A DNA stretch of 64,000 bases from NCBI GenBank assembly GCA_006503535.1, contig QYRS01000003.1:3658001-3722000 (forward strand), written 5' to 3'. Below the pieces are notes generated by a model, which did not search any database, was not told the origin of the DNA, and saw only the letters and a program-made list of their open reading frames with translations. Position 1 is the first letter of the stretch, and every line of letters starts with the position of its first letter. Shown piece by piece: positions 1 through 13,431 of this stretch. The position numbers were made by a program, and so were the translations under genes. This stretch comes from Arthrinium phaeospermum (Eukaryota > Ascomycota > Sordariomycetes > Amphisphaeriales > Apiosporaceae).

Positions 1-1397
1 CCCGCCAGCACCGCAGCGCCCGCGCGTTAGTGTGCCCCCACGCTGGTCACGTCCTCGACCACGAGCCGGCCCCGGCTCCCGCGCCGGACGCCCTCGACCA
101 GCGCCGCCACGCTAGGCAGCTCGCCGCCGGGGAAGACGTGGCGCCGGATGAAGTCGTCGCCGCCGCGCAGGTAGGCCTCGTAGTGCGCGTCGCTCATGGT
201 GATGGACTGGAAGACGGCGATGCCGCCGGGGGCGTCGGTCAGGTACCGGTCCACGCACCGGAAGTAGGTCTCGAAGCACTCGTGGCCGACGTGCTCGAGC
301 ATCTCGATGCTGACGATCTTGTCGAATTTCTTCGTCGGCATCGGCGTCGTCTTTCCGGCTGCTGTGCTAGTGGTGGTAGTGGCAGTGGCAGCGGACAGGG
401 CCGGCATGACTTCGCGGTAGTCGCACACTAGCACCTGGACCTGGCCGGGCGAGAGGGACGCGGCGGCGGTGGCGGCGGCTACCCGCTCTCGGATCAGCGA
501 CGCCTGCTCCTCGCTCGGCGTGATGGTGGTCACGCGGCAGCCCGTCTCGCGCGCCGCGAGGAGGGCGAAGCTGCCCCAGCCGCCGCCGATCTCGAGGACG
601 TGGTCGGTGGGCTTGATGCGGGCGGCGCGGACGATGAAGCGCAGCTTGCGTTTCTGCGCTTCCTCCAACGTATCGTCTTCGTCCTCATCCTCATCCTGAC
701 CGTTCACCATGGTTGCCTTCTTCTCGAGGCCTTCTTCCTCCGCCTTCGTCGTCATCGCAAACGCCGGCCCGCCCTTCGGGTCCCGCCACAGCGGGCACGA
801 GTACGTCATGCTCTCGTCCAGGAACGCGGCGAAGACGGCGTTGGACAGCGAGTAGTGCCGCACCGCGTTGAGGCGCGCCGTGGCCACGTCGTGGGCCTTG
901 CGCAGGAGCGCCGGTCCCACGACGGACCATCTAAAAAAGGCGTCGTACGCCGTCTGCTTGGTCCAGGCCGTGGCGGCGCGGTTCTCGGCCAGCAGCATGA
1001 TGGTCAGGAAGGCGGTCAGGTCGGGCGAGTCGACCTCGCCGGCCATATAGGCCTCGGCTAGGCCCAGGCTGCCGAAGAGCAGTAGGCGGAGCCAGGCTGT
1101 GTTGGAGTGGATCTTGAGCCGGCCCTCGAGGGCGGCGAGGGACTTCGGAGACGACGTCTTCGTCGTCGTTGCTGCTGCGGTTTCACCGTTCGTGCGCTTG
1201 TGTCTCGGCGGCGGCGGCGGCGGCCTGGTGCCCCGGGTGATCACGTTGCCGTCCGGCTCCTCGATTTCGATGTAGCCTACCCTCAGCTCCTGTTGTTGGC
1301 CTAGCACGAGCCATCGGGCCCAGACTGCGAGATGAGCTACAGCATACTGCCGGAGTAACTCGAGCCAGGAAAATGTGACGGCGAATGGAGAAGACAT
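1..1397 (-). pseudogene. Cyclopropane-fatty-acyl-phospholipid synthase, 3' truncated by window edge, with one-base frameshift
   Basis: SAM-dependent methyltransferase of the CFA/mycolic-acid cyclopropane synthase family, which adds a methylene group across double bonds of phospholipid acyl chains. The open frame from ATG 1397 encodes 456 residues. Visible are GSLGLAEAYMAGE, the HYSLSN...MTYSCPLW region, the SAM-binding motif VLEIGGGWGSFALLAA, CDYRE, and FDKIVSIEMLEHVG. Low-complexity inserts (a proline run, an acidic DEDEDEDD run and a Thr/Ala run) interrupt the fold. The frame stops at TAA (27-29), just after GAH. Removing one A from that TAAC gives YARALRCWR, which matches the family's HYARTLRxWR motif and runs off the left edge. 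The gene is therefore either a recent pseudogene or carries a sequence error. Many fungal relatives carry an N-terminal amine-oxidase domain; none is seen upstream here. Family assignment is firm; functionality is uncertain. Confidence 0.85.
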
Positions 1398-2564
1398 TCT
1401 TCTGGCGTTATTTTGTAAAAAGAAGGGACATTACAGACTCAAGCCTTGCAAGGCAACACCAAGGTGGCTGGCTGGCTTGGGCGATGCATTTATAAAATGT
1501 CCATCTATATACATAGTACAACCAGGAGTGCCAAGGTACGCGGAGCCAGGTCACGAACGCGGCACGGTAGCTGCTGAACGGGGACTACCTGCGTCATAAG
1601 CTGCCGCCTACGAGCAAAAAGAGTACGAACACAGCAATGATATACCGTCATGCTCCCCGCCCTGTCTAGCCTCTGCATCTGTCTCTTTCCCTCAAGCCCT
1701 ACCTACCTCTGAGGGGGGGAGCGCCGTGGGCCCTGGAGCCGTCTCCGGAGTATCCGTGACCCTTGCCACAAAAGCAAATATACACCCACACCCACACCCA
1801 GCCTTGCCTTGCCGGGAAACTATGTAGCTCTGGCAGGCCGATGTCGTACTGTATGGCTCTCCCGCTCCTACCGCGAGAATACGACACGACGTATATGCCT
1901 AGAAATCTAAATCGGGGCGGCCCGTATTCTCATGGCCAATCAGGTAAGACCAGCCAGCTAGTGTTCCCAGTGTCTCGGGACAGTGAGGGGAAGGGGGGCC
2001 TCGATAGTGTCATATGGATGGTGTGTATGCAGGTACACTTGCCAACCAGATCCAGTATTGCGAGTGGGTAGTTCATGTAAGTTATTTGGAAGAGCCAACA
2101 ACCAACTGAACCCCGACCCTTTCCCGCGAAAGGATTTCAGGACCATGTCTGGTCCTTTGGTTCCGCTGATCTTGCGTCCCTTGGCAGGAACATACGAAAA
2201 AGAAAACTAGAAGACCCAGCTCCTCCGCATCCCACTTGCTGTTTAGGGTATACGGGATACGGGAACTGGACTAGCTCAGGTGTAAGCGAGCTGGTGGGTG
2301 TGTATAATCATCCCGTTATTATAAAATGCCCGTTGTCCCAGTCATCCACTATGAATGGCCAAGCATGAGCTGAATCTAGCCGAGATGACGTGCTTGAGCG
2401 GGCGGTTGCTCGTTCATTCACTCGCCTGTTTCTCATTTGTTCGTCCAACGGGAAGCTCGCCGAAGCTTGTAAAGGCTTATGTTGTATTATGAGACATTAC
2501 TCCAATCATCTGATCAACCCGAGCTGACACTGGTCTAACTTTCTATCATGTACTACTATGTTTA
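1398..2564. other. Gene-free spacer between permease 3' end and CFA synthase 5' end
   Basis: No supported gene. It holds a short CA/CCCACA microsatellite near 1782-1800, a TACCTACC motif near 1700, and presumably the promoter of the CFA synthase gene (minus strand) in its left part. Confidence 0.6.
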
Positions 2565-4548
2565 TCAATTCCATATCCAGCTCACCGTCCGCAGCCAGCC
2601 CGTCTGCTTGGGCTCCGGCATGTCGGGGAAAAGGTCCACCTGATCCAGCGCGGCCAGCAGCGGGATACTGTCCAGCGACACGACCTTGGTCTTCTTGACA
2701 AACTTCCAGATCAGGTAGGCGCCAAGCACCAATGGGATGTCCCTGTATGGTTGGAAGGTCTCGGTCAGTAACGGGTTGTATTTAACTTTGGCTGTTTGCC
2801 AGGCTGGGGCCAAGTTCTTGGAGACTCACAAGTAGGAAGAGACAAATTTAGCTGCGTCCCAGTTACCCTTGGTAAAGACGGTAAAACCGCTGGTGAAGAG
2901 AATGAGTATACACATGACGAGCGCCACGCAAGAGCTGTAGACTGTTCCGGGAAAGCGTCAGTAACAGTAGCTCAAGAAAAATAGTTTCCAACATGCCAAC
3001 TTACAAGTCCACGAGTTGTTCCACGGCAGCCGCGACGCAGGTATGCTCTGCCGCCGCATACCGAGCTTGAGCCGGATGTGGTTCAGCAAGATGGTGCACC
3101 ACGACACCAGGACGCCCGCCGCCGTGAGATCGACGAGCCAAAAGAAGACGGTCAGGGCGCCATTGGACAGCGACATGAAGCTAAGGAGCATGAAGAAGGC
3201 AAACAGCCCGACGCAGACGTACGGGGTACCCCAACTAGTCGTGCGCAGGAAGATCCGCGGCGCCTGCCGTTTGAGGGCCAGGCCGTAGAGGACGCGGGTG
3301 CCCGACAGCAGGCTCTGGTTGGACGCGGACCAGGCCGACGTGATGACGACGGCGTTGACGACGGACGGGATGGCGCGGATGCCCGCGGCCGAGGCGGCGA
3401 TGACAAAGGGGCTCTGCGCCGCCGTGCCCGACGCGTCGCCCAGCCGGGCGTCGTCGCTCGCCACCAGCATGCCCACGATGAGCACCGCCAGGATGTAGAA
3501 GATGACGATGCGAGCGAAGACGCGCTTGCAGGCCCGCGGGATGGCCCGCCGCGGGTTCCGCGCCTCGGCCGCCGCCATGGCGATGGACTCGACGCCTGCG
3601 AAGGAGAAGACGGCGCCCGTCATGACGCTCCAGTAGGCCAGGAACCTGCCCCAGTCGCCCGAGGAGATGGGGACCAGCTCGACGAAGGGGCCGGGGTTCT
3701 GAGGTATAGGTCAGTATAGATCCAACGGCTTATAGACACAAAAGAGGTACACAATGTAACATGAAGATAAACTTGTCTTACCTTCCAATACCGGAACCCG
3801 ATCCGCTCGGTCCCGGGTATACCCCAAGGTTGATGACGAGCCCGAGGATGATGAGAAAGACCACGAGCACGATCTTGACAATCGCGAAAACAAACTCGAT
3901 CTCGCCAAAGACGCGAATAAACGCAAACCCGACGGCCGCTGTCAGCACAATAAAGACCACGATCCAGACGGCCGGACTAATATCCTCGACGGGGTCGAAC
4001 CAGTACGAGAACAGCACGCAAATCGCCGTGATCTCGGCGGGGATGCTCAGGATGTTGCCGTAGACCAGGTTCCAGCCGATGGCAAACCCCAGGGCCGGGT
4101 CGACGAAGAACTCGGCGTGGCGCACAAACGAGCCCGTGACGGGCAGCAGCGCCGCCGTTTCGCCCAGCGCGAACTGCACCGCGCACACGACGAGTCCGAC
4201 GGTCGCGTACGCCAGCAGGGCCCCCAGCGGGCCCGCGCCCTGCACGGCGCCGCCCAGCCCCAGGAACAGGCCCGTGCCGATGGCGCCCGCGATGCCCAGC
4301 ATGGACAGGTGGCGCTGCTCGAGGCCGCGGCGCAGGTCCTGGTCCTCGGCCGCCATGACGAGGTCGCCGTCATGGTCGGCGCCGGTGGCGGCGGCGGCTG
4401 TATTGCCGGCGGACGACGGGGGAAGGAGGCCGCTCTCACCGCCGTCCTCGGCGGCGTTGAGGTCCGCGACGGTGGGCGCGCTGAAAGTGCCGTATACGGG
4501 TTTCGTCGACGGGGCCGACGGCGAAGACGAGGGCGAAGAGAACGCCAT
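2565..4548 (-). CDS. Amino-acid permease, APC/YAT family, Dip5-like; one-base frame problem in exon 1
   Basis: Plasma-membrane proton-coupled amino-acid permease of the yeast amino acid transporter family. Exons: 4548-3782, 3698-3005, 2941-2830 and 2742-2565. All three introns end in CAG. The start ATG opens a Ser/Pro-rich cytoplasmic tail, followed by RHLSMLGIAGAIGTGLFLG (TM1), the PVTGSF region, FSFAGVESIAMAAAEARNP, and the C-terminal SYLDIPLVLGAYLIWKFVKKTK, which resembles dicarboxylic amino-acid permeases of the Dip5 group. The exons sum to 1751 nt, one short of a multiple of three. The family motif IGFRYWK before intron 1 is in a different frame from the first 242 codons. Adding one G to the GGGG run at 3822-3825 closes the frame at 583 residues. 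A cryptic donor (GTATAC at 3822) would also close it but deletes that motif. Substrate is inferred from family only. Confidence 0.85.
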
Positions 4549-5445
4549 GGCGAACGTAGGCTCTGGTTTGTGGCGGCGCGACCAACCTTGTCCTTTCTTC
4601 TAGCAACAAGCCAGTCGCGAGGCTTGCTAGGTATCTGACAAGAGAGTCGTGAATGATCGACCTGGCCCAAGCCAAGCCAAGCCTATTGGGAGGAGGGTAA
4701 GCGGCTAAATCCTCTGATAAGAAACCCGTGGTCAAAGAAACAATTCTAGGAATCCATTATCATAACGCCAACTCCATATACTCTACAATAGTCAAGTTGT
4801 GTCAATTTTCAAGAAGGAAAATAAGCCTTACCCTCGCTGGAGAGTTCTTGAGCGAGTTGCTTATCGTCCAGGTGAGACTCCTCGATGGTGTGATTGCGCC
4901 TGCTAGTGGGGCCGGGTACAAAAGGGAAACCAATCCCGCGCCCTACACGGAGCAGCACCCGGAACTTACCATTGGATGGGTGTCACGACAGCTGGACAAG
5001 GCGCATCAATAGTCTCCCTCGACTTCAAGACATGGCATCTATTTCTGGCCAATCTCTCGTGAATGAAGCGAACTGAGTTAGCTTCTTATTGATACCATAG
5101 AATAACACGACTAGACGGATAATGCTGTACGGCCGATCGCTACACTCTTCGATGAGCGAGAGAGCAAACTAACAAAATCGCGACCGTTTACCAGCAGGTC
5201 TGCTTCTACTACTGGCCACATCAGCTGTCCGAAGTCCTCTCTTGTCCACCAACATATTAGGTCCCTTTCAAACTCCAACTTGGGTGTCATCGTATGTATG
5301 CTATTTAGCCCCCATGGGGAATACTAGTGCAGGACTTAATCGCTTATGGCCCTCCGTCCCCTAGTATAATATACTCACACATATGAGAACCCTATACATA
5401 ATCGCGAGGAAGCCCACGATGGATCCGGTCACGCACTCAACAGCA
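4549..5445. other. Gene-free spacer: permease promoter and chromodomain gene 3' flank
   Basis: No open frame with gene-like features. It should contain the permease 5' region (right of 4548) and the 3' untranslated region of the chromodomain gene (left of 5446). Confidence 0.5.
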
Positions 5446-8400
5446 TCAGTGCCGTCCCATGAGATCTTCTAAAGCCATGTCCCAGCTGTCGACATTGACA
5501 TGGTTGTAGCTGCGACCCTCCTCCTTGAGGGCATGGTACCACTCTAGCGTCGGCTGGTACTGGTAGTCTAAGTTCGCAGCCCTAGGGTTGGCCCTGCGCG
5601 CCTTCAGCGCTTCGTCGTAAAGGGTATTTCGGCAGTTGGACGGTCCCTGCTTACCCCCCTGTCCCTGCGGTGCATGGATAACCACCCGCTCCGGCCGGTC
5701 CATGTCCCCCACCGCCTTGGGAAATTGATCCGCCTCCTCCCTTATGTTGCTTGCCGATCCCTTCCAGGAACTAAACACGTCATTCTGCGCCAGTTTCCAG
5801 CCTCTTTGGGACAAGTAGACATCGAAGGGAGGTAGAAGATCGTACGTGTGCCTGACCAGCGAGTCGACGGCTCGACAAGTGATATCGACAGAATAAGGCG
5901 ATCCCGGCGTGGCCTCGATGGGGAAATCGCCAAGCCAGACTTTGCCGAGGAAGTGCTCTTGAAATCTTTTGGGTGCTTCCTCTCGTACGAACTCTATCAG
6001 CCGCCGTTGCATGGGTAGGAGATGCTGGCCTCTTGTCGGCGACCCACGAGATCGCTCCTCGAAAGCGCAGTCCCAGATGAAGAGCTCCATCTCCTTGTAT
6101 CCTTTGTCGTAAAAATGCGGATTAACTGGGCGGTACATTGCGATCCATGCATGTCGACCAGTATTCTCTTGCGGCGAGCCGGTCCACTCGTTATCTATGG
6201 TGTAAAATAGACCCATCAGAGTGTTAACCCCCCTATAGAACTTGGTTATCGAGTAAAACCAATTCGTGAAGGTGGCATACTCGCACGTTGGATCCTGGAA
6301 TTCATCTGCCATGTGAACGTCCAGCCACGAGACCGGGCCAGCATAGAGCTTGACCCATGAGTTCTGCATAGAGCTGTTCACACCAAATATCCAGGATTTC
6401 ATATCAGCTGGTCGGTCGGTGTGAAGGATGCTGCTTTGGAACACGTATGGCGTGGTCGCTTCGCCAGACGAGCTTGCGGTATCTATTGCCTGGGTTTGTT
6501 GTGTGTGGAGGAAGCGAGCAAAGGCCTCATCAGGGTCACCGACGGTATGAGGGGCGTAATTGGGGATTGGAACTGTCCTGTGAGCTTTCGCGATGCCTCT
6601 AGCCCTCGAACCGATAACATAGAATTTCCTGTAGCTGGTCAGGCGTGTCGTTGACCACCAAGCGAACCAGTTGACAAGACTCTGTTCATCATTGGGGTCG
6701 ATGTGTTCACCAGCCCACACTGTTTTGCCAATGTCCTCCGGAGCCTCTTCCAGAGCGAACTCCTTCCGATTGCTTGGGCTCACAATGTCACAGATCAACT
6801 CCCAAGCATGCATGCGATCCTTGAGATCGTCTCGTGACAATCCTTTTGCGATAAGGTCTTCGTCAAGGAATACGTCGTTCGACCGAGTACGCTTGAGTTG
6901 ATCTGCTTCTCGAGCCTTGTCCAAGATCAGTCCCCGTAGATAATCAGGGAAGTTCGCGCAGCCTACAAGAACGTATGGCACATCTCTGCTCTTGTCTTTG
7001 AACCATACTAAGAGCCTGTAAAGCTCCGCAGGCTCCGAAACAGCGAAGCTCGGGGTCATGAAGATTGCGCAGCCGTGAGGGAAAAGGCGTGTCAGCTTTA
7101 GGCATGGTAACGGCCTAGAAGCGGCCTTTTCGAGCGAATCCTCAACTTCCTCAGCTCTCCAGGAACCCAACGCCGAATCTTGTCCGGACAATGCCAGGTG
7201 CCACAGGTTATGCCCGCCGTAGTTGAGCGAATCCCACAACCTTGGAATCTTCCTTGTACTTCTCAGGACAGAGTCATGAAGTATCACGGTGCCATATTTT
7301 CGCCCTTCCTGCAAGAATTTGGTCCAGCTCCCTTCCATGCCACTAGTGAAGATGCGACACCCGGGCACCAGGCTTCGAAGCCAGAGTGCCACCATCTGAA
7401 ACAGGAATAACTCCGACTGGTAGTGAATCAGGTAGTAGTCTGGGTTGGCCCGTAGAGCTTCGACATCGACATCGATGAGTTTGTTCATCGCCTCCAGGCA
7501 GACGTCAACATCAGCAGGTGCAGCATTTTTGAGGGACTCGTCTGATGGGACCAGTGTGCGATACAGTCCCAGATCGATGGGTGTTGCGGGTTGGAATATC
7601 ACGTGGTTCAAAGACGTCGGCGATGGGCTCGCTGGGACCACTAGACCGGCCCAAGCATCGCAATGGCTTGGAAAGACGAGAATAGAGTACTCCTGACGCG
7701 CCAGATAGAAAGCTGCTTGGGTCTGACGAAGATTGTTGCCTACCGCCTCCAGTGCTGGCATGTTCTCGGGTTCTGGGCATTCCACTGCTCCACTGGCCAG
7801 TTTGTTATGAGTTTCATAGAACGGTTCAGGTGTACCAAGAAAATCATCCGCTACGCAGACAGTACGAAACTGCAGCGTTGTGTCCTCCATGAACGGCTTT
7901 AACCATGGATGCTGGGCTCTTGTGATGCCATTGAATAGAACTCGAACGCAGCGTGATCCTTCGGGTCCAAAGGAAGCTGTCTTTGCGACAGCTTGCTTGC
8001 CGGATCTCTCTTGATATGCTGCTAACGATAGCTTCTTTTTGGGCGCTTCACTGGCAGGGGCGGTAGATTCGGGTGCTGTCAAAGGACTTTCTATCTCTGC
8101 TGGTTCTTCGAAAATCGGATCTTCCGTAAAGCGTACCGACTTTCGAGCCTTTTTCGCCCCATTTGGCGGTGCCGTCGTTGCGTGGCTTTTGGCAGCATCG
8201 ATGGTCTGTAGGTCATCTGCAGTAGTCTTTTTAGGCGACTGGCCTGCCGGTACCTCGGCAACGGTAGACTGCTTGGGCTTGTCGTTCGTTATAAAGAAGT
8301 TGGATGGAATGGCAGACGCATCTAACGGGGCACTATCGTTCAGTTCCTGCCCCCTTTTCCTTGCTGTATTCCTCTTGCGCATGCTGTTGAACAACCTGGG

Positions 8401-9598
8401 CTCCTTGCTGCTGTCCATCATAGACTCTTTCAAGCTTGCCCGGCGTTTTCTTATCTTTGGAAGATGAGCAGCAGGTGGTATAGCTGGGTGCCGTATCGTT
8501 CGGACTGCCTGGAACTTCTTGGCTAATATTGAAGAGGATGATGGTGCTGCGTTCGTGGTTTTGGCCGTAGCCTGTCGAGGCTTGGTCTGTGTCTTATCGC
8601 CAATACTTGGTTTCCTGGCTCTTCCAGGCTGGGTAGAGCCTTTGTCGCTGGTGTTTGGTTTCTTCGTTGCCCCTGGCTGGGTGAGGTCTTTGTCACTTAG
8701 GCTTGTTTTCCTGGCTGTGCCCTGATAGCCCACTTTCTGCGTTGAGCCGCCTGGGGCTTGTCTGACAGGGTCGACAAGCGATCCAGTAGATTGGCGGCGC
8801 TTTGGGTCTTTGCTTGAAGTTCCAGTTGCGGCCGTTGATGCCGGGATACCCTTAAAGACCTTCTGTTTCATGGGTTTGGAAACTCCGACCTTGCCAGCTT
8901 GTCCAGGCTCAATCTCATCAATCTCCATTGCCTCGTCGCTCGATTCCGAGCTATCCCTGCTGAAAATGGACGCAGATGAACCATCTACAGAATCGTCGGC
9001 AAACGGTGCGGTGAGTTGCTGGCCCAGTCTCCGTCGCTTTGCGTTTCGTCTCATATGCCTGGCTTCATGGGCCTCAATGGCTTCCGCTACTGCATTTTCA
9101 TACTTTTTGATATCAAATGCGGTGCGTTCGCCACGTGAGATCTCCTCTTGCTGCTCCTTCCATTGCTCCAGTAGCCCCTCTGATAAGTTCTCGGCTGGCT
9201 CCCATGTACATTCGTTTAGAGGAAAACCTATCGTTTTGGAGTCTCAGTATACTTTTTGCCCATAATCGCCAGTCAAAGGGGTTCTGGGGTGGCATATGTG
9301 CTTCAACTGTGCGGGTACCTGCAGCATGAGCGTGCAAGCTACATACGCAGTTCTGGCTCGTTCTACCCAAGATGTTGAGGTTTGTGTCTGGCTTACCTTC
9401 CCATTTAATCAAATACTCCATCTCGCCTTCATCTGAGCCTTCCATCTCTCGCTCATAGTAGACACAATCGACAGTCCATAATCTGTCATCGTCGTTGTCC
9501 TCTGGGACGGTGGAGGTGAGAGAGATGTCGTCATCATCTCTTTGATCTTTTTCATTCACGAAGAGTGACGGCGAGCCACCGTGCTGTAGGGTCGCCAT
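5446..9598 (-). CDS. Large chromodomain protein
   Basis: Probable reader of methylated histone tails. Two exons, 9598-9397 and 9227-5446, give 1327 residues. The 169-nt intron (GTAAGC..TAG) splits the chromodomain: LWTVDCVYYER and EYLIKWEG come from exon 1, and FPLNECTWEPAENL from exon 2. The aromatic cage looks intact as W41, W66 and F69. The domain spans about residues 40-92 and is followed by a basic stretch with RRNAKRRR, then a disordered Ser/Lys/Pro-rich region with three imperfect 16-17-residue repeats. The C-terminal ~800 residues look globular (LWHLALSGQD, WFAWWSTTRL, RKFYVIGSRARG) but I do not recognise the fold. Candidates are the CDP-2 class of the Neurospora HCHC complex or a Chp1-type reader; neither can be settled by eye. 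HDA1, a possible partner, lies 9 kb away. The domain call is firm, the specific identity is not. Confidence 0.85.
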
Positions 9599-12420
9599 CT
9601 TGCTCTAAGCAACAGACGACAAACTGTCGTAAACATCGACTGGGAAATTGTTTCCCATTCGGGCCTCGAGGGATTCTTGAAGAATTGTGATCTTCAATGA
9701 AATGTGCCAGTAGCAGAACTCAAAGGGCCACGACGCTTGAAAACGCATGGGCTGGAAGCCAGCCCTGAGCAGGATAAATGTTCCAGCAGCTTGTGCAGGT
9801 AGTAACAATTATCTCTACCTTGACTGGTCGATACAACCAACGTGCCAGGCCTCCACCTGTTCGAAGCGGCAGCGCAAGACTGGCAGGCTACATAAAAAGC
9901 TCTGGCCAGTCAATCTTGACGAGCTTCAGTGCCATAGGACAGGGTCGGTAACACAGAAGCCCCAAGAAATCCCCACCTGCTCGCAGCAAGGTCTATATGT
10001 CAATGCTGATGTTGTGCAACGCTGACAAACGATGTGATGCAAGAGAAAGATATCCAATATTGGCAGAAGTGAGCAGTCCCATGGAACCGGAATGTGGAAG
10101 TCGGCGATGTTTTGTCTTCACCGACTTGGATGCGAAATGGTTCTGTGGTTCGGGTTATTATGGTGAGACTTCCAGTGCACTGGTGAAGGTTTCTAAGTAC
10201 CTTGGGTAAAATCGACTACTCAGTTTTGTGTAGTTCAATTTTTTTTTGGACGATGGTACCAACATGCATCCGGTTATTCCAGATAAGCCTTCGGCGCATG
10301 TCGTTTCTCAATGAAAAGAGAAAGAGCTTTGGTCAGCACTGTGACGCGTTTATACATGTACCAGTGTTGAGCTTCTAGGTCAACAGTAACTTAGAGGTTA
10401 TGTCGGCATCAATCGATTGGTGACAGCGGTCAACTTTCCATTAATAATGGCCAATTGACCTAGAAGTGTAGAGAGGATAGAGAGTGAGTTGCATGCGACA
10501 TATGTACAACGGGATGGATTGGTGAGAGGGGGTAGATGTCAGTCTGGTAATAAGGAATTCTCACACAAAAGTCGTCTTGCTGCTACACTTCTAACCTAGA
10601 TCTTCCTGCTACCTAAAAGGTTCCCCCATCAAATCCATTACCTAAGGTGAATGGACTCGCCTTATGATATGATGCGTGCAACCCATGAACTTATTGGATA
10701 ATTACCAGCGCTATCATGATATTTACCTACTGTCATCAATAGGTACCGATTGGAACAGTTTAATCCAAATTCACTTATTATGATACTGCTAAGTAGAAGA
10801 TGCCAATGGCGATTCCCTCATGGCGGCATGTAGGCTCGCACGTGATTTGTAGGTAACGACTGCCTGTCCCGTGGGGTGAAGGTTACAGTGCACGTCCAAT
10901 TCTCCATGTTCGGCAGGTTGTTCTGACCGCAAAACGTACCGAGTACTGAGGACCTCGCAAAGACCTTCACCCACCCACTGCCACCCTTCCAACATCAGGA
11001 CGTGTTGGTACTATTTATGTACAGCTCCTTGAAGCTGGAGAAGATGCAGGACAAACACATGTGGACGCAACCTCCTTTTCAATAGCTGACGGATCAAGGT
11101 TAGCGAGTGGCCTTTGTTCTCGAAGCTTGACTGCAATAAATCATCCATGTCTGATCTGATGTAGGGAGAGGTCAATGGAATCCACACTCGATGATTTGCT
11201 TTGCAGCTGGACTACCTGCATTGCTTTGAAACACTCCCGAGTAGGTAAAGACGGCAACCAATACTCTCGTGTTTTTCCGGGTCTTTGGATTTAAGCTTCA
11301 CCGCATATGTGTTGTTGTTCTTGATATAGGGGTTGAAGGCCGGCTTCTGCTGCTGTTTACTTCACCCGTCAAAAGCAGGTACTTATTTTAGCGTATGATG
11401 CACGTTAGATAGTGGACCACCCGCCCCAAATAAATATTGCTTCAGTGGTTGACGTGTAAGCAGCGCAGATTGTAAGTGCCCCTCACCTGTAGCCAATGCG
11501 TAATGCAATTAGATGCTTTTCCAGGGAGTAGGTACATGCATGCGTCTGTCCATGACTGCATGCATTATCGACGAGTCCCAGGTGAGTGCATAGTGATCTT
11601 TGCTGGTGCACCGCCGACTTGTTGTCAGTTAAGCTCAAATAGTCCTGCTGGTTATGAGCAAGTGTATCACAATGGTGAGAGGTGCAGGTATGTCGGTAAT
11701 GAGCCGCTTTGACAACAAAGAGGCAGGGAGCGATAGTAGATATGACTTCAGGCGGTGGTGTGCCCTGTATGCGCATCCAGAAACTTTAGCTGCTGCATTG
11801 CGTGCAAAGATGTACATAGCACATCCATGGATAACATTGACTGATCTGGTTGCTTGGGACAGCCAGCACCCCAACCTGGCAACTAACGCAAAGGGGGTCA
11901 TTGGCAGGATCAACGGGTATGATTTGGCTGCAAGTACATAATGTAGGGTTATAGCTCTGCTCTCTCTTGCACTGCATCCCAAGTTGGCTGTTCTTGTTCT
12001 GTTTCTTTATAATCACCCGTCTGCCACCGCTAGCCAAATAACAGCTGCCTCTGCCTTGCTTAGCAGCCACTCACCACTCACCACTGCTTCTCTACCTCCA
12101 TTAATACCACCACACCACACTGCACGCACTTGCTGCTACAGCTCTGCTCCCTCTACTGCTGCTGCTGCTCGACCCAACCTGCCTAACGAAAACCAACCTT
12201 GGCCCAGACGCTTTTGTTGATTGACTGAACAACGACTGCCGCTCCGGCCACCATTATCCCCCCCAACCCCAAACCAAACCAAACCAAACGCGACCCGCAT
12301 ATTCATTCAATATCCGGTCCCCTGAGAACGTCACCGCAATCTACTCCCACTTCCGCTTCCACTTCCTCTTTTTCAACAACGATACCAGAACTGCGAAATA
12401 TTAACAGCTGATCGCCCATC
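9599..12420. other. Long divergent intergenic region upstream of chromodomain gene and YPT31
   Basis: No supported gene on either strand; the small open frames lack sensible starts, splice context or recognisable motifs. The right end (about 12040-12420) is the pyrimidine- and CCAAA-rich leader of YPT31, including a CCAAA tandem at about 12268-12290. Both flanking genes are transcribed outward from this region. Confidence 0.5.

Positions 12421-13431
<1,011 letters not shown>

Noticed and set aside
9747..10209. Two plus-strand ATG frames of 70-92 codons next to the chromodomain gene
   Set aside because: Composition is irregular, the frames overlap without splice signals, and they lie in the chromodomain gene's promoter.
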